In this document: positions 18,791 through 28,166 of the stretch, piece after piece
How positions within the stretch are numbered: the stretch's first letter is position 1
Layout of the letters: each line of letters begins with the position of its first letter
Origin: Actinomycetales bacterium
GTDB taxonomy: Bacteria > Actinomycetota > Actinomycetes > Actinomycetales > Microbacteriaceae
Length of the DNA stretch: 64,000 nucleotides
Assembly (NCBI GenBank): GCA_015654475.1
Contig: JAATGV010000003.1
Span: 1 to 64,000, forward strand
Direction of reading: 5' to 3'
The notes under the pieces: generated by a model
Seen by the model: the letters and a program-made list of their open reading frames with translations, nothing else
Told to the model about the DNA's origin: nothing
The model's database searches: none
Position numbers and translations under genes: made by a program

Positions 18791-19882
18791 GTGAAGTCAC
18801 GTAATCTCATCGCAGCGGGCGCCCTCTTCGGCGCAGTCGCGCTCGCCCTCACCGGGTGTGCGACCAATGAAACCGGAACAAACGACTCATCAGGTTCGAC
18901 ATCGAGCCTCAGCGGCACGCTCACGGGCACTGGCGCATCCAGCCAGGGAAGCGCCCAGGAGGCATGGATCGCCGCCTTCCAGACCGCAAATAATGCCGTC
19001 ACCGTCAACTACTCTCCCGACGGATCGGGGGCCGGACGCAAGGCCTTCATCGCAGGCGGAGCAGATTTTGCCGGCTCAGATTCGGCGCTCTCAGACGACG
19101 AACTCGCGAGCACGTTCACAGCCTGCGCAGCAGGGACCAGCCCTGTCGAGTTTCCTGCCTACATCTCCCCCATCGCCGTCGTGTTCAAGGTCGAAGGCGT
19201 CACCTCGCTCAATCTCGACGCCGACACCCTCGCCAAGATCTTCTCCGGCGCGATCACCACATGGAACGACCCCGCGATCACCGCATTGAACCCCGACGCG
19301 AGCCTGCCAGATGCCACCATCACCGCGGTGCACAGATCAGACGATTCAGGGACGACCAAGAACTTCACCGATTACCTGCACACAGTCGCGCCGACTGCGT
19401 GGGATCAAGATCCGGCCGACGCGTTCCCCTTTACCACGGGCGAGGGCGCTAAAGGCACAAGCGGCGTCATCGACGCAGTCACCAACGGCACAAACACGAT
19501 CGGATACGCCGACCTTTCCAAGGCCGGAAGCTTGGCCGTCGCCTCCATCAAAGTCGGCGACAGCTTCGTCGTGCCAACGGCAGAAGGAGGGGCAGCCGTC
19601 GTCAACGACTCCCCCGTTGTAGAGGGACGAGGCGCTGGCGACATCGCGATCAAGATCAACCGCTCGACCACCGACAGCACCCACTACCCGCTGGTACTCG
19701 TCAGCTACCTCATCGGTTGCGAGCAGTACTCCGACAGCGCGAAGGGCGCCCTCGTCAAGGCCTACTTCGATTACGTGACAAGCGCAGACGGCCAGGCAAC
19801 TGCCGCAACGGCCGCAGGCTCTGCGCCATTGTCGGCAGACCTGTCAGCCAAGGTCGCTGCAGTCGTCGCAACCATCAAGTAG
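18791..19882 (+). CDS. pstS: Phosphate-binding lipoprotein PstS
   Basis: Periplasm-equivalent phosphate receptor of the high-affinity Pst importer, anchored to the outer face of the membrane. 363 residues, GTG start. Signal peptide with lipobox LTGC, Cys at residue 23, then a Ser/Gly/Thr-rich linker. Phosphate-binding segments are visible: GTGASSQGSAQEAW, GADFAGSDSALSDDE, VHRSDDSGTTKNFTDYL and GAKGTSGVID. It heads pstSCAB under a PHO box. A perfect 12-bp hairpin follows the gene. The gene ends with two consecutive TAG codons. Confidence 0.96.
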   Translation: MKSRNLIAAGALFGAVALALTGCATNETGTNDSSGSTSSLSGTLTGTGASSQGSAQEAWIAAFQTANNAVTVNYSPDGSGAGRKAFIAGGADFAGSDSALSDDELASTFTACAAGTSPVEFPAYISPIAVVFKVEGVTSLNLDADTLAKIFSGAITTWNDPAITALNPDASLPDATITAVHRSDDSGTTKNFTDYLHTVAPTAWDQDPADAFPFTTGEGAKGTSGVIDAVTNGTNTIGYADLSKAGSLAVASIKVGDSFVVPTAEGGAAVVNDSPVVEGRGAGDIAIKINRSTTDSTHYPLVLVSYLIGCEQYSDSAKGALVKAYFDYVTSADGQATAATAAGSAPLSADLSAKVAAVVATIK

Positions 19883-19892
19883 TAGATTTGCC

Positions 19893-19931
19893 GGTGTGGG
19901 GAGGGAAGCGGAAACGCATCCTCCCCACACC
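19893..19931 (+). other. Hairpin between pstS and pstC
   Basis: GGTGTGGGGAGG (19893-19904) and CCTCCCCACACC (19920-19931) form a perfect 12-bp stem with a 15-base loop. No T-run follows, so it is more likely a partial terminator or a 3' stabiliser that leaves pstS more abundant than the permease genes. Confidence 0.75.
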
Positions 19932-19971
19932 CCCGTCTTAGCCAGGAAGCCAACATCGACAAAGTGAGTTC

Positions 19972-20916
19972 ATGACAACGGCAACAAAACCTAAGGGTGG
20001 CAAACCCATTACCCGCTTAGGAGACCGGATCTTCTCCAGATCCACTTTTGTCGCCGGTGCCGCCATCCTGGCGGTACTCGCCGCGGTAGCTATCTTCCTT
20101 GTCGCTCAAAGCCTGCCAGCGTTGCTGACCGACCCCGCCAATCTCAAGGGCGAGCCATCCAGCTTCTGGGCATACGTCGGCCCCCTCGTCTTCGGGACCC
20201 TATGGTCGGCAACCATCGCGCTCGTCTTAGCGTTGCCAGTCGCGATCGGTATCGCATTGTTCATCTCGCACTATGCACCCCGCAGGCTAGCCTCCATCCT
20301 TGGTTATATCATCGACCTCCTCGCTGCCGTCCCCTCCGTCGTGTTCGGGCTCTGGGGCATCAAAGTGCTTGCGCCTGCCGTGCAGCCTCTCTACACCTTC
20401 CTCGTCGACCACTTCGGCTGGATCCCGCTCTTCTCCGGCCCCGTCTCGGGCACCGGCCGCACCATCCTGACTGCGGCCATCGTGCTTGCCGTCATGATCC
20501 TGCCCATCATCACAGCCCTCAGCAGGGAAGTCTTCCTGCAAACCCCGAAGCTGCACGAAGAAGCGGCGCTCGCGCTCGGCGCGACTCGGTGGGAGATGAT
20601 CACCATGGCAGTGCTTCCCTTTGGCCGTTCGGGCGTTATCTCTGCCGCGATGCTTGGCCTTGGCCGTGCACTCGGCGAGACGATGGCCGTCGCAATGGTG
20701 CTCTCGCCAAGCACCGTTGTCAGCTTTGCACTCGTGACCTCGGTCAACCCCAACACCATCGCGGCAAATATCGCACTCAACTTTCCCGAAGCATTCGGCG
20801 TCAACATCAACGCGCTCATCGCCACGGGCCTTGTGCTGTTCGTCATCACCTTTATCGTCAACTTCATCGCCCGGTGGGCCGTGAATCGACGCAAAGACTT
20901 CTCGGGAGCGAACTGA
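19972..20916 (+). CDS. pstC: Phosphate ABC transporter permease PstC
   Basis: One of two membrane permeases of the Pst importer. 314 residues with about six membrane helices; the first spans about residues 28-47. The ABC-permease EAA loop that docks on PstB reads EEAALALGATRWEMI, followed by VLPFGRSGVISAAMLGLGRA and the conserved LGETMAV. The gene ends 1 base before the pstA start. Confidence 0.95.
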   Translation: MTTATKPKGGKPITRLGDRIFSRSTFVAGAAILAVLAAVAIFLVAQSLPALLTDPANLKGEPSSFWAYVGPLVFGTLWSATIALVLALPVAIGIALFISHYAPRRLASILGYIIDLLAAVPSVVFGLWGIKVLAPAVQPLYTFLVDHFGWIPLFSGPVSGTGRTILTAAIVLAVMILPIITALSREVFLQTPKLHEEAALALGATRWEMITMAVLPFGRSGVISAAMLGLGRALGETMAVAMVLSPSTVVSFALVTSVNPNTIAANIALNFPEAFGVNINALIATGLVLFVITFIVNFIARWAVNRRKDFSGAN

Positions 20917-20917
20917 C

Positions 20918-22015
20918 ATGAGCACCACGGCATCGACAACCTCCTCGCTGATTTCGGGGCAGCTGAAGAAACGAGTCCCATGGCTCCTGCTCGTTGCATG
21001 CATCGCGGTCGCAGGCTTAGTGCTCGGCATCGCGGGACTCAGCAACGGCGGCACAATCCCATTTGACCCGGTCGGCGGTCTCATCGTGGGGTTCATCCTG
21101 TACGGCATCGCAATATATGCCGTCTCTCGTCGTGTGGAGAACCCAAGAAAGGCGAAGGACCGCCTTGTCACCGCCGTCGTCTCCGGCGCGTTCATACTTG
21201 CACTCACCCCGTTGATCTCTGTGGCATGGACCGTGCTGAGCAACGGACTTGCGCGGTTCGATGTCGCATTCTTCACGCAGTCGATGCGCAACATCACTGG
21301 CGACGGCGGCGGTGCCGCACACGCGATCACTGGCACACTGCTGATCACTCTCGCTGCAACGATCATTTCGGTGCCGATCGGGTTGCTTACCGCGATTTAC
21401 TTGGTTGAATACGGTCGTGGCAACTTTGCCAAGGCAATCACGTTCCTCGTCGACGTGATGACGGGCATCCCGTCCATCGTCGCAGGCTTGTTCGCCTATG
21501 GGCTATTCTCGTTGTTCTTCGGGGCATGGATTCGGGTAGGCATTGGCGGTGCCGTCGCGCTTTCGGTGCTCATGATCCCGGTGGTCGTACGTTCAAGCGA
21601 AGAGATGCTGCGACTCGTGCCGAATGAACTGCGCGAGGCTGCATACGCCCTTGGGGTACCCAAGTGGCTCACCATCGTGAAAGTCGTCATTCCTACGTCC
21701 ATCGCAGGCATCGCAACCGGCATCACGCTTGCCATCTCACGCATTATCGGCGAGACAGCGCCACTGCTCGTCATTGCTGGCTTCACCTCGAGCATGAACT
21801 ACAACCTGTTCCTCTCGACGCCCGGTTCGCCGAATCCGATGATGACATTGCCCGTTTTCGTGTATGACTCCTACGCAAACCCCGGTGCGAATGTACAGCC
21901 CTACCTCGACCGCGCATGGGCTGCAGCATTGACCCTGATCCTCATCGTCATGCTGCTGAACCTGATCGCCCGGCTCATTGCACGATTCTTCGCACCCAAG
22001 ACCTCCGGCCGTTAG
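20918..22015 (+). CDS. pstA: Phosphate ABC transporter permease PstA
   Basis: Second permease of the Pst importer. 365 residues; it is longer than enterobacterial PstA because of an extra N-terminal part with two or three hydrophobic segments (about residues 20-85), common in actinobacterial PstA. The EAA loop is REAAYALGVPKWLTIVKVV, and IIGETAPLLVIAGF is the conserved PstA stretch. Ends in TAG; pstB starts 24 bases later. Confidence 0.95.
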   Translation: MSTTASTTSSLISGQLKKRVPWLLLVACIAVAGLVLGIAGLSNGGTIPFDPVGGLIVGFILYGIAIYAVSRRVENPRKAKDRLVTAVVSGAFILALTPLISVAWTVLSNGLARFDVAFFTQSMRNITGDGGGAAHAITGTLLITLAATIISVPIGLLTAIYLVEYGRGNFAKAITFLVDVMTGIPSIVAGLFAYGLFSLFFGAWIRVGIGGAVALSVLMIPVVVRSSEEMLRLVPNELREAAYALGVPKWLTIVKVVIPTSIAGIATGITLAISRIIGETAPLLVIAGFTSSMNYNLFLSTPGSPNPMMTLPVFVYDSYANPGANVQPYLDRAWAAALTLILIVMLLNLIARLIARFFAPKTSGR

Positions 22016-22039
22016 CAGATAGCAGAGAAAGCCTCACCA

Positions 22040-22819
22040 ATGTCGAAACGTATTGAAGCCAAAGACCTCAACGTCTATTACAAGTCGTTCCTCGCGGTCG
22101 AAGGCGTCAGCCTGGTGATCGAGCCCCGGTCTGTGACTGCATTCATCGGTCCGTCCGGTTGCGGCAAGTCGACGTTCTTGCGCACACTCAACCGCATGCA
22201 TGAGGTCATTCCTGGTGCCACCGTCAAAGGCGAGGTTCTTCTTGACGGCGAGAATCTGTATGCTCCCGGCGTCGATCCCGTGCTTGTTCGTCGCCAGGTA
22301 GGCATGGTCTTTCAGCGCCCGAACCCGTTCCCGACAATGTCCATTCGCGACAATGTTCTCGCCGGGGTGAAACTCAACAACGTCCGCATCAGCAAGGCCG
22401 ACGCGGACGCCCTGGTGGAGGAATCCCTACAGGGAGCCAACCTCTGGAACGAAGTGAAAGACCGTCTCGACCTTCCCGGATCGGGGCTATCCGGCGGGCA
22501 GCAGCAGCGACTGTGCATTGCTCGCGCAATCGCGGTGAAACCCGACGTCTTGCTGATGGACGAGCCATGCTCGGCGCTTGACCCGATATCCACGCTGGCC
22601 ATCGAAGATCTGATCGAAGAACTCAAGACGCAATACACAATCGTCATCGTGACCCACAACATGCAGCAGGCCGCCCGCGTTTCCGAAAAGACCGCGTTCT
22701 TCAACATCGCGGGAACCGGAAAGCCAGGCAAGCTCATCGAATACGACGAGACGATGAAGATTTTCTCGAACCCGTCGGTACAAGCCACAGAAGACTATGT
22801 TTCAGGCCGATTCGGATAA
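22040..22819 (+). CDS. pstB: Phosphate ABC transporter ATPase PstB
   Basis: ATPase driving phosphate import. 259 residues. Walker [10 protein letters not shown] (residues 34-42), Q loop [13 protein letters not shown], signature [15 protein letters not shown], Walker [17 protein letters not shown] and switch histidine [19 protein letters not shown], all typical of PstB. It is the last gene of pstSCAB; phoU is elsewhere in the window. The following 139 bases contain a possible structured element. Confidence 0.97.
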   Translation: MSKRIEAKDLNVYYKSFLAVEGVSLVIEPRSVTAFIGPSGCGKSTFLRTLNRMHEVIPGATVKGEVLLDGENLYAPGVDPVLVRRQVGMVFQRPNPFPTMSIRDNVLAGVKLNNVRISKADADALVEESLQGANLWNEVKDRLDLPGSGLSGGQQQRLCIARAIAVKPDVLLMDEPCSALDPISTLAIEDLIEELKTQYTIVIVTHNMQQAARVSEKTAFFNIAGTGKPGKLIEYDETMKIFSNPSVQATEDYVSGRFG

Positions 22820-22857
22820 GCCGGTCAGGTGCGACGGCGGCTTTGCGATTGATTTAA

Positions 22858-22940
22858 AGTGTCGGGCCACGAACGCCTCTCGGCGCGGAGGCCGCTCGAA
22901 GCGGCAAAACATGGAGCCCGGGGTTACGCGATCCGACACT
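22858..22940. other. Possible structured RNA or hairpin cluster after pstB
   Basis: An 83-base segment closed by AGTGTCGG (22858-22865) and its exact complement CCGACACT (22933-22940). Inside are a perfect CCGCT/AGCGG hairpin (22892-22904), a GCCTC/GAGGC hairpin just before it, and GGGC/GCCC segments that could form an inner helix. A further GTCCC-CAAA-GGGAC hairpin follows. It lies between convergent genes, so it may be a bidirectional terminator-like element or a small RNA; there is no T-run. I could not match it to a riboswitch class. Confidence 0.35.
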
Positions 22941-22958
22941 GTCCCCAAAGGGACTTCG

Positions 22959-23591
22959 CTAGTCTAAGCTATCGGCACGCCAGAGCTTGGAGCCGACGAC
23001 AAACTCATCTGCCATAGTCGACAATCGCAACGCCCTGCGCGTCATCATATGCGCAGAATCGTGATCGACGGCTTCGACGTCGTTCGCCCGCTCAGTACAA
23101 CCAGCGGCAGTCACCCGGCAAAAGGCCGCGGCCCGCTCAAGTGCGATCGCAAAGTCGCCGGTGAACGCTCCACGCAACACCTCGTCTGCAGTGAACCGCA
23201 CCTCCTCAGGACCAACCGGCATCTCGACACCGGCAACAACCGGATCAATCGTAGAGAGCTGCTCTTGTCCAGCAGTGAACAGATAGCTGACCTCCACCGG
23301 GTTCTTTGCGATAAACGCGCGCATCAAATACAACCGCCACAAAATCCCGGGTAACGAGTGAGCAGGGGACGCCGACCACAGATCGGCCAACTCAGCCAGA
23401 CCGTGCTGGTCGGTGTAGGTGATAAGGCGTTCAAGAAGCTCAGGATCTTCGTTCTTGCGGGCACGCGCGAGCATCATCTGTGCCGACTCGTGGGCCGCCC
23501 GACTTGCCTCGGCCGGATCCTGGCCGCCTTCGGTATCGTCGAACTCATTGCCGCCAAACTGAACAGGCCTGTGGTATTCACGCATCAGCAC
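22959..23591 (-). CDS. Conserved actinobacterial hypothetical protein
   Basis: 210-residue soluble protein starting REYHRPVQFGGNEFD after a short lead. It is predicted largely helical with no signal or membrane segment. Similar short proteins are widespread in Microbacteriaceae genomes and, from memory, are sometimes mislabelled as an RNA polymerase beta subunit; nothing in this sequence supports that. A Cys pair occurs in AAAFCRVTAAGCTERA. The start may be the GTG at 23591 or the ATG two codons later. It is convergent with pstB. Function unknown. Confidence 0.75.
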   Translation of the reverse strand: MLMREYHRPVQFGGNEFDDTEGGQDPAEASRAAHESAQMMLARARKNEDPELLERLITYTDQHGLAELADLWSASPAHSLPGILWRLYLMRAFIAKNPVEVSYLFTAGQEQLSTIDPVVAGVEMPVGPEEVRFTADEVLRGAFTGDFAIALERAAAFCRVTAAGCTERANDVEAVDHDSAHMMTRRALRLSTMADEFVVGSKLWRADSLD

Positions 23592-23691
23592 AGCCTAAAC
23601 CCACAACCCCGGGCCTCCGCATGGATGCACACATCCATACCAAACTGCCAGTAGGATAGATAGCCGTGGCTGCGGCGAAAGCCGGGCCCAC

Positions 23692-23764
23692 GCCCCTGTA
23701 GCTCAATCGGAAGAGCAGCTGACTTTTAATCAGCGGGTAGTGAGATCGAAACTCACCGGGGGCA
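23692..23764 (+). tRNA. tRNA-Lys (anticodon TTT)
   Basis: Complete cloverleaf: acceptor GCCCCTG/CGGGGGC, D arm with AGCTCAATCGGAAGAGC, anticodon stem CTGAC around CTTTTAA, T arm GTGAGATCGAAACTCAC, discriminator A. The CCA end is not encoded. Confidence 0.96.
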
Positions 23765-23790
23765 CTTCCACCGGCCAGCGCCTGCGCGCC

Positions 23791-25230
23791 TTACTGATGA
23801 AGCACGGCAGGCATCCACGGATGAATCAAGTGTTGCGGGTCGAGCGCTGCGTCGAGCTGTTCGGCCGACAACAGACCTTCGGCAAGAACGATCTCAGGAA
23901 TCGTACGACCCTCCGCGAGCGCCTGCTTCGCCACGCGAGTGGCCACCTCATACCCAAGAGTCGGGCTGATGGCGGTCACAATGGATACCGACGACCACAC
24001 GGCCTCACGCATACGATCCACATTGGCTGTGATGCCATTCACACACCGAGTGGCCAACACGTCGAGTGCCCGCTCAAGATGGCGCATCTCTTCGAACAGC
24101 GAATGCGCGATGATCGGTTCGAAAGCGTTCAGTTGCAACTGCCCAGCCTCTGCGGCCATCGAGACCGTCACATCATGGCCGATGATCTCGAACGCCACCT
24201 GGTTGACCACCTCAGGGATCACGGGGTTTACCTTGCCAGGCATGATGGATGATCCTGCCTGCGCCGGCGGCAAATTGATTTCTCCAAGCCCTGAGCGGGG
24301 GCCGGAAGACAGCAGACGCAAGTCGTTGCAGATCTTCGAGATCTTCACCGCAACGCGCTTGAGGGTTCCTGAAAGCTGAACGAAGCTGCCAACATCTTGG
24401 GTGGCCTCGACCAGGTCGGTCGCGCTCGAGAGTTGCAGCCCGGTGATCGTGTTGAGCTCGGCGACCATACGCTCGGCGAATCCCTCCGGCGAGTTGATGC
24501 CCGTGCCGATGGCGGTGCCCCCGATGTTGACCTCCTTGAGCAGAGCACTCGCCGCACGCAACACAAGCACGTCTTCGCCGATCATCACACGGTAGGTCGA
24601 GAACTCCTGGCCGAGAGTCATCGGCACCGCATCCTGCATCTGGGTTCTGCCAAGCTTGATCACCGAAGCGAACTCGTCTGCCTTTGCTCCGAACGCGAGA
24701 GCAAGGCGTTCCATCGAGGCGATCAACTCATCGAGCATGAGCAGTAGCGCAATCTTGATGGCAGTCGGGTAGACGTCGTTGGTCGACTGGCACATATTGA
24801 CATCATTATGCGGATCGATGATGTCGTAGCGGCCCTTCTCGAAGCCCATCACCTCAAGCGCGACATTCGCCACAACTTCGTTGGCATTCATGTTCGTCGA
24901 GGTTCCGGCACCTCCCTGAATCGTGTTGACCGCGAATTCGCTATGGAACTCGCCGGAGAGGATCCGATCGCAAGCCGACACGATGGCAGACGCCTTGGCC
25001 TCCGGCAGCAACCCGATCGAGCCATTCACGGTGGCAGCAGCACGCTTGATCGACACGAGCGCATTCACAAAAGAGGGATAGTCGCCGATGATCTTGTGAG
25101 TGATGGGAAAGTTGTCTCGGGCGCGCTGGGTATGGATGCCGTAATAACTGTCAGCGGGCAGCACCACCTCGCCAATCAAGTCGGATTCGGTGCGGGATTC
25201 GGATTTTTTGGGCGTTTGCAGTGTAGACAC
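23791..25230 (-). CDS. aspA: Aspartate ammonia-lyase (aspartase)
   Basis: Reversible deamination of L-aspartate to fumarate and ammonia. 479 residues. The fumarase/aspartase signature GSSIMPGKVNPVIPEVVNQV is present, as is the N-terminal YYGIHTQRARDNFPI, which is closer to AspA than to class II fumarase, and STNDVYPTAIKIA. The first 20 residues are a variable polar tail. It lies 54 bases after ldh on the same strand and may be cotranscribed. Fumarase is the alternative assignment, less likely from the N-terminal motif. Confidence 0.88.
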   Translation of the reverse strand: MSTLQTPKKSESRTESDLIGEVVLPADSYYGIHTQRARDNFPITHKIIGDYPSFVNALVSIKRAAATVNGSIGLLPEAKASAIVSACDRILSGEFHSEFAVNTIQGGAGTSTNMNANEVVANVALEVMGFEKGRYDIIDPHNDVNMCQSTNDVYPTAIKIALLLMLDELIASMERLALAFGAKADEFASVIKLGRTQMQDAVPMTLGQEFSTYRVMIGEDVLVLRAASALLKEVNIGGTAIGTGINSPEGFAERMVAELNTITGLQLSSATDLVEATQDVGSFVQLSGTLKRVAVKISKICNDLRLLSSGPRSGLGEINLPPAQAGSSIMPGKVNPVIPEVVNQVAFEIIGHDVTVSMAAEAGQLQLNAFEPIIAHSLFEEMRHLERALDVLATRCVNGITANVDRMREAVWSSVSIVTAISPTLGYEVATRVAKQALAEGRTIPEIVLAEGLLSAEQLDAALDPQHLIHPWMPAVLHQ

Positions 25231-25284
25231 ACCACGATGTTACAGAACCGGCGTTACGAGCCTATTGCGGCATTCTGAAAACCC

Positions 25285-26250
25285 TTAGTCGATAAGGCCG
25301 ACTTCACGTGCGACCTCGCGCAGATGCTCGGCAGAGGCATGGAGGTCGGCCCACTCAGTTTGCGACATCGGCACCTCGGCAATGCCCTCAATGCCATCAG
25401 CGCCGACAACCGCGGGAACTGACAGGCACACATCCTGAAGCCCGTATTCGCCGTGCAGAATGGTCGACACAGGCATGATGGCGTGTTCGTCGCGCATGAT
25501 GGCCTGCACGATGTGGGCAACCGATTGAGCGACAGCGAAGTTCGTGGATCCCTTGCCCTCGATGATCTCGTATGCGCTGTGCGTGATCTCATCGCGGATG
25601 GTTCGCAACTCCTCCGTGCTGATCCTGCTGCCATCCGGCTTAGGGTATTGGACCAGTGGCACAAGCCCGACGGTTCCTGTCGACATCAACGGAATCTCCG
25701 TGTCCCCATGTTCGCCGATCACCGTGGTATGCACACTCTCCGCTGACACCCCGAGCAGTTGGGCGATCAAGACGCGCAAACGTGCAGAGTCGAGCACGGT
25801 ACCCGATCCGATAATTCGCGAGGCAGGGATGTTGGAGTGCTTGATGGCCGCATAGGTGAGCACATCGCATGGATTCGTCACCATGATGACAATCGCCTCT
25901 GGAGCCACACGCTCGATTTGCGCCATGATCTGGTGACAAATCTCAACATTCACTTTGGTGAGCTCTGTGCGCGACTGACCGGGGCGTTGCCGTGCTCCGG
26001 CCGTTACAACCACCACATCTGCACCCGCCGCGAGGTCATAGTCGTCGCCACCCTGAACTGTCAGGTGCGGCACAAATGGGCTGCCCTGCGCCAAGTCCAA
26101 TGCCTGCGCCTCTGCACGCTTCGCATCCACGTCAATGATCGTGATCAACTCGGCCAAGCCTTTTTCCATGAGCGCAAACACGGTGGTCGCCCCGACATCG
26201 CCAGCGCCGACCACGGCAATGTGACTGCGACTGAGATCCTGAACCGGCAT
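25285..26250 (-). CDS. ldh: L-lactate dehydrogenase
   Basis: NADH-dependent interconversion of pyruvate and L-lactate. 321 residues. Rossmann motif VVGAGDVGATTVFAL with the NAD-selective acid in IIDVD, the specificity loop GARQRPGQSRTEL (Gln as in LDH rather than the Arg of malate dehydrogenase), and the catalytic histidine in VIGEHGDTEIPL. Upstream it is divergent from the quinone oxidoreductase gene; downstream is aspA. Together with xfp and mqo it indicates a flexible fermentative and respiratory central metabolism. Confidence 0.95.
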   Translation of the reverse strand: MPVQDLSRSHIAVVGAGDVGATTVFALMEKGLAELITIIDVDAKRAEAQALDLAQGSPFVPHLTVQGGDDYDLAAGADVVVVTAGARQRPGQSRTELTKVNVEICHQIMAQIERVAPEAIVIMVTNPCDVLTYAAIKHSNIPASRIIGSGTVLDSARLRVLIAQLLGVSAESVHTTVIGEHGDTEIPLMSTGTVGLVPLVQYPKPDGSRISTEELRTIRDEITHSAYEIIEGKGSTNFAVAQSVAHIVQAIMRDEHAIMPVSTILHGEYGLQDVCLSVPAVVGADGIEGIAEVPMSQTEWADLHASAEHLREVAREVGLID

Positions 26251-26394
26251 ATGTGATCCTCTCGAAAAGCGGCTGCCTTAATCATGGGGCACGATTGCTG
26301 TGTTTGCTCGCCAGCATGCGACACGAATCCGGACGTCGCGCTTTCTGCCCCCCATGTGCCAAGTGCCCTGTGCATGCCGCCGTAGACTTTTGGC

Positions 26395-27381
26395 ATGATC
26401 AAAGCCATTGTCGTAGACAACTCCTCCACCGGGCCACGGGCACAGATCGGCAACATCGAAACACCGAAAGCAGGCGAAGGCGAGATCTCGGTTGCAGTCG
26501 TGTATTCGAGCCTCAATTACAAAGACGGACTCGCACTCGCCGGCAACCCCGGCGTGGCACGCTCGCTCCCTCTCGTGCCCGGCATCGACGTGGTCGGCAC
26601 AGTCATCGATGACAGCACCGGGAAATTCGCCGCAGGTACTCCGGTGCTCGTGAATGGTGCCGGCCTCGGCGAGCGCCGAAATGGCGGATACGCCGATATT
26701 GCGATCGTGCCGGCCACCGCCGCCATTCGAGTGCCAACGGCGTTCTCGTTGTTGCAGGCCGCCGCAATCGGTACGGCAGGGTTCACTGCGGCCCTGAGCG
26801 TACTAGCCCTTGAAGATGCGGGGCTCACACCGTCCAGTGGCACCGTGCTGGTCACGGGGGCGACAGGCGGTGTTGGCTCGATCGCGGTCGCGCTGCTTGC
26901 ACATCGCGGCTACGACGTCACCGCATCTACGGGTCGTATCGCCGAGCACGGCGCATTTCTCACCCAGCTCGGGGCCACGCATCTCATCGAACGCGACGTA
27001 TTCGAGTCGAAGGCGAAACCCCTCGAGTCGACACAATGGGCGGGCGTTGTCGACAGCCTCGGCGGCAACACCCTCGCGCACGCCATCGCACAGACTCAGT
27101 GGGGCGGCGTTGTTTCGGCGTGTGGTCTTGCAGAGTCAAGCGATCTGCCTCTCACCGTGTTTCCGTTCATCCTGCGCGCCGTCAGCCTGGTAGGAATCAA
27201 CTCGGTGGATGCTCCCATCGCGTTGCGCGAGCGCGCCTGGCAACTGCTGGTCGACAACCTTGACCGCGACGCGCTCGCCACCGTCACGCAGGAGATTCGC
27301 TTTGATGACGTGATCCAGGCCGGAGCGGACTTGATGGCGAATCGTCGCCACGGCAGAACTGTGGTCGCGGTTACCACGTGA
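26395..27381 (+). CDS. YhdH/YhfP-family quinone oxidoreductase (acrylyl-CoA reductase type)
   Basis: Zinc-independent medium-chain dehydrogenase/reductase. 328 residues. GroES-like N-terminal part with YSSLNYKDGLALAGNPGV and PGIDVVGTV, then the NADPH-binding loop VTGATGGVGSIAVALLAHRG (about residues 150-169). YhdH members reduce acrylyl-CoA or quinones with NADPH. It starts 144 bases from divergent ldh and is monocistronic as far as the sequence shows. Confidence 0.9.
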   Translation: MIKAIVVDNSSTGPRAQIGNIETPKAGEGEISVAVVYSSLNYKDGLALAGNPGVARSLPLVPGIDVVGTVIDDSTGKFAAGTPVLVNGAGLGERRNGGYADIAIVPATAAIRVPTAFSLLQAAAIGTAGFTAALSVLALEDAGLTPSSGTVLVTGATGGVGSIAVALLAHRGYDVTASTGRIAEHGAFLTQLGATHLIERDVFESKAKPLESTQWAGVVDSLGGNTLAHAIAQTQWGGVVSACGLAESSDLPLTVFPFILRAVSLVGINSVDAPIALRERAWQLLVDNLDRDALATVTQEIRFDDVIQAGADLMANRRHGRTVVAVTT

Positions 27382-27514
27382 GAACTGCGCACGGAGCGAT
27401 GCGGTGCCAATCGGTCGGGCTGATGTCACGTTACACCGCTGCGGGCACCAGGCGCTGCGCGCATCGACTGTTATGGGCGCGAGTCGCTTCAGACACCGAA
27501 CATTCGCTGAACCC

Positions 27515-28090
27515 TCACTCGGCGACGACGGTCGCGCCAGCTTCCTCAAGCTCGACGAGTGCCTGCTGACTCGATTCCGGGGCAACCCCCGCGACCATGC
27601 TCGTCAGCACGCGCACCTCGATGCCGGCGGCCAACGCGTCAAGCGCCGATTGCCTCACGCAAAAATCAGTGGCAATGCCGACTACGTCTAGCTGGGTGAT
27701 CTCGAGTTCGTCGACGACCTCCGGAAAACTGCGACCATCACCCACTGTGCCTTCGAATGCCGAGTATGCGGGTTTGCCCTGGCCTTTGCGCACATGGATG
27801 TCGATCAGCGACGTATCGATGCCGGGGTCGTAGTCTGCGCCGGGGGTTCCCGAAACGCAATGCACGGGCCAAGTATCGACGAAGTCAGGTTCGCCTTCGG
27901 CAAAGTGGCCGCCGTTGTTGTTGTTGCCATCGTGCCAGTCGCGGCTGGCAACCACATAGTCGTAGTCCTCACCGTGAGCCTTCACGTGGTCTGTGATGCG
28001 CTGCGCAACGGCGTCGCCGCCGGCAACGCCAAGTGCACCGCCCTCAGTGAAATCGTTCTGCACATCAACGATCAATATTGCGCGTGTCAT
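27515..28090 (-). CDS. pncA: Nicotinamidase (isochorismatase family)
   Basis: Hydrolyses nicotinamide to nicotinate and ammonia in NAD salvage. 191 residues. The catalytic triad is visible: Asp9 in LIVDVQNDFTEGG, a Lys in VRKGQGKPAYSAFEG, and the nucleophilic Cys in GIATDFCVRQSALDA. The metal site is SRDWHDG followed by GGHF. Starts with ATG at 28090; convergent with the quinone oxidoreductase gene and downstream of the M20 peptidase gene on the same strand (76-base gap). Confidence 0.93.
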   Translation of the reverse strand: MTRAILIVDVQNDFTEGGALGVAGGDAVAQRITDHVKAHGEDYDYVVASRDWHDGNNNNGGHFAEGEPDFVDTWPVHCVSGTPGADYDPGIDTSLIDIHVRKGQGKPAYSAFEGTVGDGRSFPEVVDELEITQLDVVGIATDFCVRQSALDALAAGIEVRVLTSMVAGVAPESSQQALVELEEAGATVVAE

Positions 28091-28166
28091 AACTGCCCTC
28101 CGTTATTCGGGGTCGGTGGCCCACTTTTTGGGGGGCCAATGGGATGGATAGATGGATGGATACGGG

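Noticed and set aside
20287-21366. 359-residue minus-strand frame opposite pstC/pstA
   Set aside because: It covers the membrane permeases in antisense and has a low-complexity Asp/Gly/Arg composition.
22858-22940. Known riboswitch (cobalamin, SAM, TPP, ydaO or glycine type)
   Set aside because: None of the conserved core sequences I know for these classes is present, and the element is not upstream of a gene on either strand.
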